This document shows, in pieces, positions 34,456 to 45,063 of a DNA stretch of 64,000 nt (position 1 is its first letter; the number at the start of each line of letters is the position of its first letter). The position numbers were made by a program, and so were the translations under genes. This DNA comes from Pseudopyrenochaeta lycopersici (taxonomy: Eukaryota > Ascomycota > Dothideomycetes > Pleosporales > Pseudopyrenochaetaceae), in assembly GCA_003313425.1 (NCBI GenBank), contig NHZP01000006.1, positions 744,001-808,000 on the forward strand, given 5' to 3'. The notes below the pieces were generated by a model. That model was not told the DNA's origin. It saw only the letters and a program-made list of their open reading frames with translations, and searched no databases.

Positions 34456-35386
34456 ATGCCGCCTTCGTCAACAAGCGACATCAACACGAAGAGCAATGTC
34501 GGACAAATCGATATTGAAAAGCAGCCTACACACGAAAGTATCGTAGCTGGCGCACCGCCTTCAAAAACGTTGGGCCCTGGGGTCAGCCTGTTGTCTCTAC
34601 GAGGTGAAAGAACAGCATGCTAATCCTTGTAGACAGCCCTAGCTATCGGTGTCTTTGCAGTCACTTTGACTACTCTGTCGTTGAGTCTGATGGAATGGCG
34701 AGGTGTGACTACGAACAATGTGTTTGTGGCCAATTTCTTCTTCGCGGCGGCCTTCGGACTTGTCGTTACTGCACAATGGGAACTTGCTGTTGGCAACGGA
34801 TTTGCCTATACAGTCTTCAGCGCTTTTGGTGAGTAAGTATTATTCGCAGTGAAATTTAGCTCATGTAGATAATAGGTCTCTTCTATGCTGGATACGGGGC
34901 GATACTTACTCCTGCGTTCGGAGTTATAGAGGCCTATGGAGATGATACTGTACAATTAAACAATGCGCTTGGTTTCTTTATGATACGTAAGTATCAAACA
35001 CTCAAATTGTTTTGGAGGTCGAAGCTAATAGAGCAGTATGGACTGTGTTTGCTCTAACATTCTTACTCGCATCACTGCCAACTAATCTCGTCTACATTGG
35101 CATCTTCTTCACGGTGGAGCTAGGCTTTTTACTAGTTGCATCGAGCTACTTTGCGGCCGCCGATGGAAACTTGATTACTTCAGACGCCCTGAAGAAAGGC
35201 GGAGGTGGATTCTGCTTCATTGCAGGATTGATTGGCTGGTAGGTTGGGGACAAGACTACGCTGGAACACCGATTTAACCAAGCGTCCAGGTATTTAACCT
35301 TCCACCTACTCTTGAAGGAATCTATTGTAGAGCTGCCATTGGGTGATACTTCGAAGTACTTCGCGAAGAGAGAAAAAACGCAGTAG
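34456..35386 (+). CDS. GPR1/FUN34/YaaH family membrane transporter
   Basis: Five exons, 34456-34581, 34633-34828, 34876-34986, 35037-35238 and 35290-35386, join in frame to 243 aa. All introns are 47-51 nt; branch-like TGCTAATC or GCTAATA elements precede the first and third acceptors. A 42-residue polar N-tail is followed by about six hydrophobic helices (for example AIGVFAVTLTTLSLSLM, NVFVANFFFAAAFGLVV, FFMILWTVFALTFLLASLP, YIGIFFTVELGFLLVASSYF). The family patterns WELAVGN, GYGAILTPAFGV and AADGN..TSDALKK.GG support the call. Relatives are acetate or other small-carboxylate and ammonium-linked transporters (Ady2, AcpA). The usual NPxPLGL start of TM1 is replaced by LGPG-TALAIG, either true divergence or a slightly wrong first intron. 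It sits between two flavin monooxygenases, so it may move a related sulfur- or carbon-bearing acid; that is inference. Confidence 0.83.
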
Positions 35387-36216
35387 GCGGATTGGTTCGG
35401 CGGTTGACAAGCTTATGGAAACATATTGCAGGCATTTTGTAGTGTGATCGTACATTCTCAGGGCGTATGCTATCGTTTTGGTAGTCAAGTAAGGAAAGCA
35501 TTGGTAATGATGTGATTGAGCGGATAGATGGCGAACATAGTTGGTAATGTTGTAGTTGGCTGGAGGTTCCAAGGATCTGTTTTACCGTAATCTATTCCAA
35601 CTATGGTTGGTGAGCGGGTTTAGGCATTGTGTTATCGCCGAATCAGATCAGCGTATGCATGCTCTGACAGCCCATACGAAGGAGCTAGTATTTTTTGAGC
35701 GCTAGGCCTCAGTCCAACTTAGGTGTAGTCCTAACACTCAAAAAATACGAGCTCCTTCGTAGAACCATAGTATTTCTCTCGACTATGCACTACAGCAGAC
35801 TAAGCCAGTGACCGATAGCGCCGCGCGTCAAGCCTAAAGATTTTAGCTAGATTACGAAGATATGTGGATAGCTACGCAACAGAACCACTTCAACTCGCTG
35901 TTCGGTGAGACTCGGCAGATCATGCCTGTCAAATGCATTCGGCGTCTTAATGGTAGCTGTGACACGGCCAGTTCCTCCGACGCGCATCACGACCTTGAAG
36001 CCGTAGCAATCGCAATGAGGATCCGCAAGATGGGCTTAATATGACTGAATAGCACGCAATATCCGTCGAGGCCACAGGTGACATACGGACTTGAGTAGTG
36101 AAGCTAGTCAGGCATAATGCTCATATAGCTACGACAATCGTCACTGACGTAGGCATTGAGCCGTGATCAATTTCCACACGTTGTCAAATCGACCCTTTGT
36201 TAGGGTTTTAAGTAAA
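35387..36216. other. intergenic containing MITE copy B
   Basis: Holds the element at 35675-35761 and the presumed promoter of the DszC/SfnC-like gene. No gene is supported. Confidence 0.5.
35675..35761 (-). mobile_element. MITE-like element, copy B
   Basis: An 87-bp element with near-perfect terminal inverted repeats: TACGAAGGAGCTAGTATTTT on the left mirrors the right end AAAATACGAGCTCCTTCGTA with one mismatch. TA is present at both ends. Its reverse complement aligns without gaps to copy A at 9071-9157 with 11 differences. It lies 289 bp after the transporter stop codon and 455 bp before the DszC/SfnC-like start. Confidence 0.75.
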
Positions 36217-37837
36217 ATGACTGCCTCCAACGGTATAAACAGTGAGCATGGGAATGCGAAACAGGTCGCATTTCGCGACCCAGCCGTCTACTCCGAGTAC
36301 GAGAAGAAGTGGGCTACAATTCCTGGAGATGGGGTGGCTTGGTTACAACGCGCACAGGATGTTGCAGATGTGCTTGCTCTGGATGCCGGAACAAGGGATC
36401 AAGAGAACAAATCTCCTCGAGCAGAGATCGCTCTCCTGAAGCATGCGGGACTGCTGAAGGTTCTAGGGCCGAAGCAATATGGCGGTGGCGAACAGCCATG
36501 GAGCGTGGGCTATCGGTGAGGAGATCTATATACCGACCGCATGTGAGATGTACACTAACTCGGATTCTACTTTGCTCAGGGTAAAAATTCCATGGTCGAA
36601 ACTGCATGTAAGCCAGACGCTGACTTCGAACCTTGAAATTTGTAGATCATTCGAAAGGTTGCTGAAGCAGACGGGTGTGTCTATTTCCTGACTTTGAAGA
36701 TTCAGAATCGCTGACACAATTTCAGCTCGATTGGCATGCTGCTGGGCTACCACCTGCTTTGGTCCACAACCGCAAATGTAGTCGGCTCGCCGGAGCAAGC
36801 AGACCGTATTCAGAAACTCGTCATTCAGAATAACTACTTCATTGGGGGAGCCGTCAATCCTCGGGACAGTGACCTTTCAATCACTTCTGATGGCGATAAC
36901 CTTGTATTCAATGGATACAAGCACTTTAGTGAGTTTCTTTGTCTAAACTGCAATTAAAAGGCCCCTTGGTCTCACCCATAATTTTCTCGTAGATACTGGA
37001 GGTGTTATCTCCGACTTGACCGTTCTCGAGGGTGTATATGATGGAACGGAGCACCACATATTTGCGTTCGCCGTCACAAACCAATCTGGAATTCAATTCT
37101 CACATGATTGGAACAACATTGGGCTACGTTTAACAGAGTCGGGCAGCGTCAAAATTGATAATGTTGCGGTACCGTGGTCAGAAGCATTGGGTTGGAACAT
37201 TGAGCAGAAGAAGCCAAACGCAGAGGTCCTGCAGATCCCCTTCGCATCCCTACTTCTGCCATCTATTCAACTTGTTTTCAGCAACTTTTATCTCGGAATA
37301 GCTCTTGGTGCGCAAAATTATGCGTCGAAATATACAACGAAGAGCACGCGGGCATGGCCGTTTGGAGGCGATGTAAGTACATCTTTCCAGAGCGATCGCA
37401 AAGAAGTGCTTATGTAAAACCAGAAGAAAGATCGTGCAACCGATGAATTCTACATTCTCGAGAGATATGGGAATTTTCATGCTCATCTTCGTGCCGCTGT
37501 AGCTTTGGCGGATCGAGCAGGCCTGCAAATCAGCGAGATCTACGAGAATTATTCTGGTGATCTGGCTACTCGCAAGAAACTCACAGCGAGAGAGCGAGGA
37601 GAGGTCGCAGAATGGGTTGCTAGCACCAAGGTTGTCACCACCGATACGGGCCTACGCGTTACAGCAGGTGTCTTTGAAGTTACTGGCGCAAAGGCAACTA
37701 GCCAGAAGGTTGGCCTAGATCGGTTCTGGAGAGACATTCGAACTCACACTTTGCATGATCCTGTGGCGTATAAGAATCGCGAGCTAGGCAGATCCCAATT
37801 ATTGGACGAGGTACCGGAACCAACTTGGTACACATAG
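36217..37837 (+). CDS. DszC/SfnC-like flavin monooxygenase of the acyl-CoA dehydrogenase fold
   Basis: Exons 36217-36515, 36580-36607 (28 nt), 36646-36674 (29 nt), 36726-36928, 36993-37372 and 37424-37837 give 450 aa in frame. The acyl-CoA dehydrogenase-like N-terminal helices include LKHAGLLKVLGPKQYGGG. The mid-part IIRKVAEADGSIGMLLGYHL crosses two junctions. The beta domain has INPRDSD-like VNPRDSDLSITSDG and FNGYKHFNTGGVISD. The C-terminal bundle contains RAAVALADRAGLQISEIYE and the end PEPTWYT. Family members use reduced flavin and O2 on sulfur or nitrogen compounds (DszC on dibenzothiophene; SfnC, found with SfnG in sulfone users). The micro-exon 2 and the 38-nt second intron are the weak point: they insert about 9 residues (VKIPWSKLH) not expected in the family. 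ATG 36217 was chosen because the open frame upstream has no other ATG. Confidence 0.8.
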
Positions 37838-37942
37838 CCATTGCAATTCAGATGTAGCAGTGAATTGGGGGAGGAGATGGAATTTTGATCATGCTAACAT
37901 CACCGAGCCCAAGGAAGTACAATGGTTTAAGTTCTGTGTATG

Positions 37943-37976
37943 ATCTCTCTCTCTCTCTCTCTATGTGTGTGTGTGT
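37943..37976 (+). repeat. compound (TC)n-(TG)n microsatellite
   Basis: An uninterrupted TC/CT run of about 20 bp is followed after TA by a TG run of about 12 bp. Confidence 0.85.
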
Positions 37977-38173
37977 AAATGGGCTTTACTCCTCGTTTTA
38001 GCAATATTATCACTCATGTATCGAGCGTGGAACGGGTGTGTCTGTAGAGGCCCGCCCTTCAATGCCTATGACTCAGGTCGTAGCGTTTTACAGCGGTTAG
38101 TCTATTCCGGAGAGAACAGATCATTTGTGTTGTAAGGGGTTGTACCGACTTTGTTGTCGATGGATTGGCCTAG

Positions 38174-38226
38174 TCATCACACTTGGTTTTTGCTCAAGCT
38201 TGATTCTTGAGCAAGCCGTGTGATGA
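38174..38226. repeat. 53-bp two-stem hairpin
   Basis: TCATCACAC (38174-38182) pairs with GTGTGATGA (38218-38226), and inside it TTGCTCAAG (38190-38198) pairs with CTTGAGCAA (38206-38214). Both stems are perfect 9-mers, with a 7-nt apical loop and unpaired internal segments of 7 and 3 nt. Confidence 0.75.
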
Positions 38227-39980
38227 GGGTGAAGCTCTCCAGGCTCTGCGAAGAATTGAAAAGTCGCATTCCGTAGCCAGAGTACGCTGTAGTATGAAGC
38301 AGGATTGATCAACTAAAAACCAACCCTTCGTCTTGGAGGTCTGGATACATGCTGTTCAATCAATGCATTGTAGCACACCCTGCACCTACCGTGAATAGTG
38401 TTATGATTCGAACTTGGTGTGATACCACAGACTCAGCATTGAGAGGAGAAACAAGATGACATGCTTACGCCACTGCAACGATAGAAGGCAACGCTCTCAA
38501 ACGCTCACCGCTTCCGTCGCTGTCTCCTATGTGCGATATATAGGCCATGACGAATTGGGTTCGATTTTCCCATTTGAGATATTTTTGGTTAGCCCCGCAT
38601 CATGTCGGTGGCACTGCCCTGGGCGCCGCCATGTGACGATTACGCCAAGTTGTGGAGCGAAGTGCAGTGTTTGGGCTTAGTGCAGTAACTTGGATGCGTA
38701 CTTGGATTGTTCATGGTGCTAAGGTGTCCTTCCGCCGCCCAGTGCTAGGGTATTGGGATATCCGACAGGTCGGAGTCGAAATGCAGTGTTTTCAATGCGG
38801 CTCTGTGAAGCTGATGATGAGATTTAACGTGCTCGGGCAGTTGGGTGGCTTGGAGCCAACCCTGGAACAGCTGAGCTGAGCGACGAATAAAACTGTTGCA
38901 GTGGAAACTGGAGCTACCGCACAGGAGCCACGCGGTATTTGTCCAATGTCACGACGAGCACTTATTCTGTTTTACTGGACGGTCGTACAGCAACTTGGAC
39001 TGCGCAGGACTTGGGGATGGAAGGCGAGCAGAGCTGGCTGGAGAAAGCATTTTTGCTCGAGGTTGAGAAGAGCATGGGAAAATTTGCAAGGTGGCTTTAC
39101 GAAAATGATGTGCCAGCCACAGCCCTGTGCATGGATACACGTCCCGAAAGCTAAAGAGCAAGTCGATCAGGCACGCCATGTCGGGTATGACGATGACACG
39201 CCCTAGGCACGTGGAGGTGGACAAGGCTGGCGGATATTTTTGTGGTTCTCAGCTGGTGAGTGAGGGTTAGTAATATAGGGCTGAAGGGGTTGCGTCACAA
39301 GTTGCCGAGCAACGTAGAAGCATGGAGTCCTGATTTGGCGCGTCGAGCACACGAGAGGGCGCAAAGGGCGCGCTGGAGGGCACACTTGGCGCCAGGCGCG
39401 GGAAGAGGCGAGTGGACGAGACACCGACTCTGGGAACATGGGGAATTCGGGCCTTCTGCCCATGCAGTGACCGATGCAACGTCGAATACTGCACCATGGT
39501 GGTCGGGCTTGCGAGCCAACATGGCGACATGGACATGGCAAAGGAAGACTAGAGATGGGCCAGGGGGACTGCGACGGATCGCTGCTGCCATGGGGAGCGG
39601 CGGCTGTGATTGGCGGATAAGGCGAGTGCGGGGCCTGTAGTTCGTTCCTCCAATGCTCCCCCAACCATGGCGACGGCAGGCTGCAAAGAGGACAGTGGCA
39701 GCGGACAAGATGGCTTAGGCTCCGCCTCTTTGTGAGCCATGTATGCGCCAAGCCGTTCAATCCATGCGCGCATCTCGCCCAGCCCAGCATTTGCGTGTAG
39801 CATTCGGGAGCTTCGTCTGTTCCCCGCTCGCACACGTCTAAAGAAACGTCTCAGCTTGGGCGCTCAGCTCTACATGCTACAGCCTGCCCACCTTCCCTAT
39901 AAGACCTCGCGCCGATCTGCCTGTGGTGTCATCGCTCCTACCCAGATCCCATCGACCCGTACCCGTTAGACTGACGCAGC

Positions 39981-42534
39981 ATGCCCCGGCCAAAGAAGCC
40001 TGGCGTTGAGCCTAAGAGGAGATCGCGCAACGGCTGTTGGTACGCTCTCGCACTGCTGCCGCCGTTTACACGTCCATGCTAACCATCACGTATAGGCCGT
40101 GCAAGGCGCGCAAAGTCAAGTGGTATTCCATCTCCCATTGATGTTTCGCACAACTGGTGCTGACTGGCTGGCAGCGGAGAAGAGAAGCCGCATTGCGCCA
40201 ATTGCGAACGCCAAGGCGAGGCATGCGACTACAGCATCAGACTCAATTGGGGCGGTCGTTCCAAGAGGGACAAGATTGATGCCGGTTCTGACGCCTCAAG
40301 CACAGCCTCAGGCAGCCCCTATCAATCAACCTTCACCTTCGAAGACGACGTTTCGCCCTTGTTCCCTTCGACTCCAGAGCCACCACTGCGACCACAACAT
40401 GCCCGTTCACGCTCAAACATCTCCCCCCCAACATCTGCCCATTTCCTCATCGATCCGGAGTTAGTACGATTGGGCCATTCCCAGACGCCTCCCAACCAAA
40501 CCGGTGCTGCGTCCTTTGACCAGCACTCGTACTTCCATGGCACCAATGGCGTGCCTACTTCAGCACCATACACTCAGGCTCAATTTCAAAATACATTCGA
40601 CTCGCCCTCACATTCCATTTCTGGCTTTGAGAACCTCAATTACACTAATGCTACGTTTACTTCTATCAATGCAGAAATGCCACCACCCCGAGCATCTGTC
40701 GAGTCTTTGGCCAAGCGCCACAAGCACAGCTACTCGCTGGATTCACCCGCGACAACCATGTCAGATGCGTACTCGCCAAACACAGGTCCGCCAACACCCT
40801 ACAGTCCCCATATGGCGATGCCGTTGACACCAAACTCTTCAGTCGGTTCAGATGACCCAGTCCTGCGGACCGCGTCAAAACACCAGGCTTCGAATCCACT
40901 CACAGATCTACGCCGCATGTCCGTGCAATCACTCATCAATGACTTACCTGGTAACCAATCCCGCCAGTATAGCCCGGAAGCTGAGCGCGGAAGGCAATAC
41001 CCCATTGCCGATTCTGCTTCGACTACTTATGGCTACGATCTTGGTCTCCCGGATCATGACACCCCAAACAATGATGATTTCTCCGCCATTACGATATTCA
41101 GCCCGCAAAGCGATGTCATGGACTTGGACGATGCTACTCCCTACGGAAACGCGGAACCTCGAGGTAAGGACATGGCGTTTGAGAGTGGAGGCTACTATGC
41201 GAAACCAGTGGCGATCAGGATCTCGAAATCTCTGGGTCTACTACCGCCGTTGCTCATGGAAAATCAAATGAACCTTCTCTACTTCCATCACTTTCTCAAC
41301 CACACCGCCCGAATATTGGTCCCCCATGACTGCGAGAGGAATCCCTTCCGACAGATTCTGCCAGAAAGTATGTTTGCTGTAACCGTACTCTTCCACACTA
41401 CTGACTATAGCAGTGGCCGTCCGCGATGAGAATATAATGAACCTCCTCCTTGCATACAGTGCTGCCCATCGTGCGCGCATGCTCAATCATCCTGAGCCTG
41501 CAAATCGCATAGCAGTCTGGGTACAGGACGTTTTCCCAAAGCTGCGCCAATCGTTAATCGACAATCCGAATGACATTTCTGACAATACTCTGGCGGCTGT
41601 TATCATGATGGCAAGCCTAGAGATTATTTCCTCTGGAACCTTCGAAGTGCCCATCTCATGGCAGAACCACTTGACAATGGCACGTCAAATGATCGTTGCT
41701 CGAGGTGGACCAAGGGGAATGGGTCGACAGGACCGCGTCGCATACTTCCTTGCCCGATGGTTCGCCTACCTCGACGTTCTCGGCTCTCTCAGCGGGAATA
41801 AGAATGACATGCCTCTTGGCTCTTTCTATTGGTCCAGCGAGAACGCGTCTGCTGATGAAGACTTTGAGATCGACTGCTTGATGGGCTTTACGACTCGCTG
41901 CGTAGGGAGTCTTGCGCGGATCTCTGAGCTAGCCAAGATGTGCGAGCCGCAACGTATCGATGAGGACGGCAACGTTCGCGAAGACTGGGCACCTCCGCCC
42001 GACATTGTCCGGCAAGCAGTAAGAATACGGAGAGAGCTAGAAGAGGGTCTATTGGATCGTAATATTCGTAAGGGATGTAACCATCGCTCGAGTGCCGCCT
42101 CGGAGTCTGAAGGCGCTTGGGACGCCACTGAAATCTATGCTACTAATGAACTTTTCCATTGGGCTGGCTTGATTCACCTTTACCGCCGCGTTTTGGGTAA
42201 ACCAGCGCTAGACATTGAAGTTCAACATGCGGTCCGAGAAATTGTGGGTCTACTTTATAAAATTCGAAGGGGCAGTACAGCAGAGGCATGTTTGCTCTTC
42301 CCAATGTTTGCTGCTGGCTGCGACGCTCAGGACGAAGGTCAGAGGGAGAAAATCATGGACCGGCTAAGGGGTGTCGAGGGATTTGGGTTGAACCATGTAA
42401 GTGTATCGATACCCGATGACAAATCTAGTTTACTTACCCGGATATAGGTACCCAAGATCAGTATCCTCTTGAAGAGTGTCTGGGATACCGGAAAGCCCTG
42501 GGAGACGTTGGTTTCTGGCGAGTTCTTTGGCTGA
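39981..42534 (+). CDS. Zn(II)2Cys6 fungal transcription factor
   Basis: Exons 39981-40039, 40096-40122 (27 nt), 40175-41367, 41411-42396 and 42448-42534 join in frame to 783 aa. The zinc cluster is split over three exons and is rebuilt exactly: cysteines at residues 19, 22, 29, 36, 39 and 46 (Cx2Cx6Cx6Cx2Cx6C), preceded by the basic run PKRRSRNG. A linker of about 250 Ser/Pro/Thr-rich residues follows. The C-terminal regulatory region (about 330-780) resembles the fungal-specific factor family that includes MNLLLAYSAAHRARM, LMGFTTRCVGSLARISELA and FHWAGLIHLYRRVLG. Such proteins bind CGG-containing sites as pathway regulators. It lies 2.1 kb downstream of the DszC/SfnC-like gene on the same strand, so it is a candidate regulator of that block. 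It may instead be an unrelated conserved regulator. Confidence 0.92.
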
Positions 42535-43315
42535 AGCGCAACACCTCTCGGATTAGAACTGAGCTTGATCAACCTGTCCCTCCAAGCGGCGCCTTACTTG
42601 GACGAATCGTAGTCTATCACCGAGATGCAGCCTGTAATCATTTCAAGGACTAAAGACATGAAGATACTGAGGAAATTGAAAGCCGCTTATCTACGTAGTG
42701 CCAGTAGCCGTCACGAAACATAGAAGAAGATGAAGAAGATGAAGAAGATGAAGAAGATGAAGAAGATGATGAAGATGATGAAGATGATGAAGATGATGAA
42801 GATGATGAAGATGATGAAGATGATGAAGATGATGAAGATGATGAAGATGATGAAGATGATGAAGATGATGAAGATGATGAAGATGATGAAGATGATGAAG
42901 ATGATGAAGATGATGAAGATGATGAAGATGATGAAGATGATGAAGAAGAAGGAAGAAAGAAAGAAAGGGAGAAAGTTAGGTATATTCTAGCTAGTGTCTC
43001 TATTACGGAAAGCCGAAACTATTATAATGTGGTAAGAAGATTAAAGAGAGTTAGGGATTAGGATAAGGAGATAAGCAGACTACGGATGGAAGTAGACCAG
43101 GCGTGAGATTAAATCGAGTTGGATATGTACGTTAACTAATTTTGCCTAAGAAATGTCTCACTTAGGTGACTTTATATGCCCTATGCATGTACGTAATATG
43201 GGCGACTCTTGTACACTTTACCAGACTACTGAACCAAATATTGTATACCCTTACACTTCTTTATCTTTATGTTTTGCAACTCCTACCGTAGATGTTGTGC
43301 CTCCCTCTCGAACAG
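42535..43315. other. intergenic with acidic-codon minisatellite
   Basis: Contains the 9-bp tandem array listed below. To its right, one plus frame reads through a basic helical stretch (EREKVRYILASV..., then RRLKRVRD) to a stop near 43058 and resumes as EISRLRMEVDQA. It has no start codon and may be a decayed coding remnant. Confidence 0.5.
42722..42946 (+). repeat. 9-bp minisatellite (GAAGATGAT)n
   Basis: About 225 bp of tandem 9-mers: first about four GAAGAAGAT units, then about nineteen nearly perfect GAAGATGAT units, then GAAGAAGAA. A plus-strand open frame of repeated Met-Lys-Met residues through it is a product of the repeat. Confidence 0.9.
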
Positions 43316-43866
43316 TCACCAAGGCCACCATCCACCCTTCGCAACCTTCCCGACAGCCCCAGTAGCCTTGACAGCGATATCTGCGCCCTCCCTAGCCCCT
43401 TCGATAACCTTCTCTTTAGCGTCGCCAACAGCATTTGCCGCTTCACCGACTTTTTGTTGCGCAACTTGCTTCTGCTGTAATATCACTTCTTTTAGCTCCT
43501 GCTGAAGATCTCTAATCTCATTATTTTTATCATGTTGTTCTTCAATAGTTTCTAGCTTCATCCAAATGTAATAGACGATTTGATACGTGAAGAGGGCACC
43601 AAGAAAAGATTTGAGCACGGGACTGCCGAACGATTTGTAGTATGCGCCCTGGGATCCCTGTTAGTTTGAGTACTAGCTATGCAGCGGTCAGGATGTTGAC
43701 GTACTACTCGTGACGGTTCTTTGAATTGTGAATTGGAGCTGGGTTGTGAACTGGATGGATGTGGCGGTGGAGGCTCGGTCGCATACGTTTTTCGGGATAT
43801 TTGGCCTAATCTCCTCGGTCTTGTTCCTCTTCTCCATACCGACCTAGTTGCTCTGACGTGGTTCAT
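43316..43866 (-). CDS. predicted mitochondrial inner-membrane coiled-coil protein
   Basis: Minus-strand exons 43866-43705 and 43648-43316 join in frame across a 56-nt intron (GTACGT..CCCAG) to 164 aa. The N-terminus (MNHVRATRSVWRRGTRPRR) has many Arg and no acid and is followed by RKTYATE, a typical mitochondrial presequence with an R-2/R-3 type cleavage region. A Pro-rich spacer leads to GAYYKSFGSPVLKSFLGAL and one transmembrane helix (FLGALFTYQIVYYIWMKL). A charged coiled coil (about residues 80-115) and an Ala-rich amphipathic stretch ending GGWWPW follow. The layout recalls small ATP-synthase or inner-membrane assembly factors, but I cannot assign a function. It is divergent from RAMP4, 418 bp apart. 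Confidence 0.78.
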
Positions 43867-44284
43867 CGCGCCGCATTCGTGTGCAGGCACCAGCTTTCGT
43901 TCCGATCTTATATGCCGCCCTGATGCCAAATATAGCCTCGAGTCCCGAAGAAGTCACTGGAATGAACGATATGAGTCAATTTGAGGGCACTACGTGTCAA
44001 TTGGCAGTGTTGGAGTGTTGAACAGTGTAGAAAACAGGCACTAGGTGAGGGGAACTCTCAGCATCGAATACAGCAAACCTCCGCTCTATCTCCGCACACC
44101 CCCTAGCGCACAGGCCCGTGCGCCACCTTTCCAAAGGAACACCTTGCATGACTTGAACTTCACTCTACTTTCCTATATATCCCAGAGCTTCGCTCGCAAG
44201 TCAAATACGCCCGTGCATTCATTGTTTCTCTTCCGCAGCTCTACTCAAATCAATAATAAATCATTTCCCGAAACAACCAACGAA
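43867..44284. promoter_or_regulatory. divergent promoter, mitochondrial protein / RAMP4
   Basis: A 418-bp head-to-head interval with no other supported feature. Confidence 0.45.
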
Positions 44285-44726
44285 ATGGTATGTGAGCTCC
44301 CCCCAAACTCCCCATTAGCTGTGAGAGAGAAAACTACCGGGTACTTTGGCTGACTGACTTTAACAGGCGCAAACACCCCAACAACGCCAGGCCAACATGC
44401 GCTTCGCGAAAGCACAAGAGAAGAAGATGGGCAAGCCTGAGCAAGTGATTAAGAAGCGTGACCCCCAGAAGTCACCCATTAGCAAGGTCTGGATAAGTAA
44501 GTCTCTCTCGACCCATTGCTAGTGACTGCAATTGGAGGGCGATGGAATTTGATGCTCCTCATCTGATCAGGGCAGAGGATTCATGTCCACTGTCTTGACA
44601 CGTGAGTAAAGTGGAGAACGAGGCGTAGGTTTGCAGCGCCAATGGAAGGCTAACCGGGATACAGTACTTTTAGCTTTCGTGTTGTGTGGAGGCCTCATTT
44701 TCGAGCTGCTAAAGATGTTCTTTTGA
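44285..44726 (+). CDS. RAMP4/Ysy6-type ER stress-associated translocon protein
   Basis: Exon 1 is the ATG alone (44285-44287). Exon 2 is 44367-44496 and exon 3 is 44665-44726, giving 64 aa, the usual size for RAMP4 (SERP1/Ysy6). The N-terminus MAQTPQQRQANMRFAKAQEK and a basic KKRDP..SPISK stretch precede one C-terminal tail-anchor helix (ILLAFVLCGGLIFELLKMFF). RAMP4 binds Sec61 and ribosomes at the ER and helps glycoprotein stability under stress. The second intron is 168 nt, long for this window. It contains a possible 24-nt in-frame cassette (44578-44601, acceptor CAGAG, donor GTGAGT) that would add 8 residues before the membrane helix. The short form matches the family. Confidence 0.88.
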
Positions 44727-45063
44727 GCTACCTTGTCTCCACAACATCGGATTCTCTGCCTATTGGCCATACACTTCAGCATGATTGCAGCGGAAACGAT
44801 CTGATGTGGTCCGACTGATCACCATTCCCCTTTCGATATGCACAACAAGCCGGCAATATACAGCACACGTACAAAGACAATATGGTAGAGAGGAGGCGTG
44901 GAAGCACGGCATGCAGAAGCCATTTTGGCGTCTTTCTTCATGTTCATTCATATAGGGCTCGGCGTTTTACACTAGGTTGGGGCAGACAGGAGCTGAGCCA
45001 TCACATCTGGTCAGACATACCAATGCAATTCGATTCTCGTATGCCGAGATGTTCTCATCGTAA
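44727..45063. other. convergent 3' intergenic, RAMP4 / AP-3 delta
   Basis: A 337-bp 3' flank between convergent genes. Nothing further seen. Confidence 0.5.

Larger units (their letters stand above)
37838..39980. other. long intergenic upstream of Zn2Cys6 regulator
   Basis: About 2.1 kb. Contains a compound microsatellite (37943-37976) and a 53-bp hairpin (38174-38226), both listed. The right 700 bp is GC-richer and probably promoter and leader of the regulator. A 210-codon minus frame at 39203-39835 is low-complexity and unrecognised, and I do not accept it. Confidence 0.5.

Noticed and set aside
38400..38450. tRNA T-loop-like GATTCGAAC on the plus strand
   Set aside because: Flanking bases do not pair as a T stem and no acceptor stem or D arm could be built.
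39203..39835. 210-codon minus-strand frame upstream of the Zn2Cys6 gene
   Set aside because: Low-complexity Pro/Ser/Arg/Cys composition typical of an open frame in GC-rich promoter DNA, overlapped by frames on the other strand; no domain or splice structure.
42730..42990. Met-Lys repeat open frame
   Set aside because: A direct product of the 9-bp minisatellite; no plausible protein.
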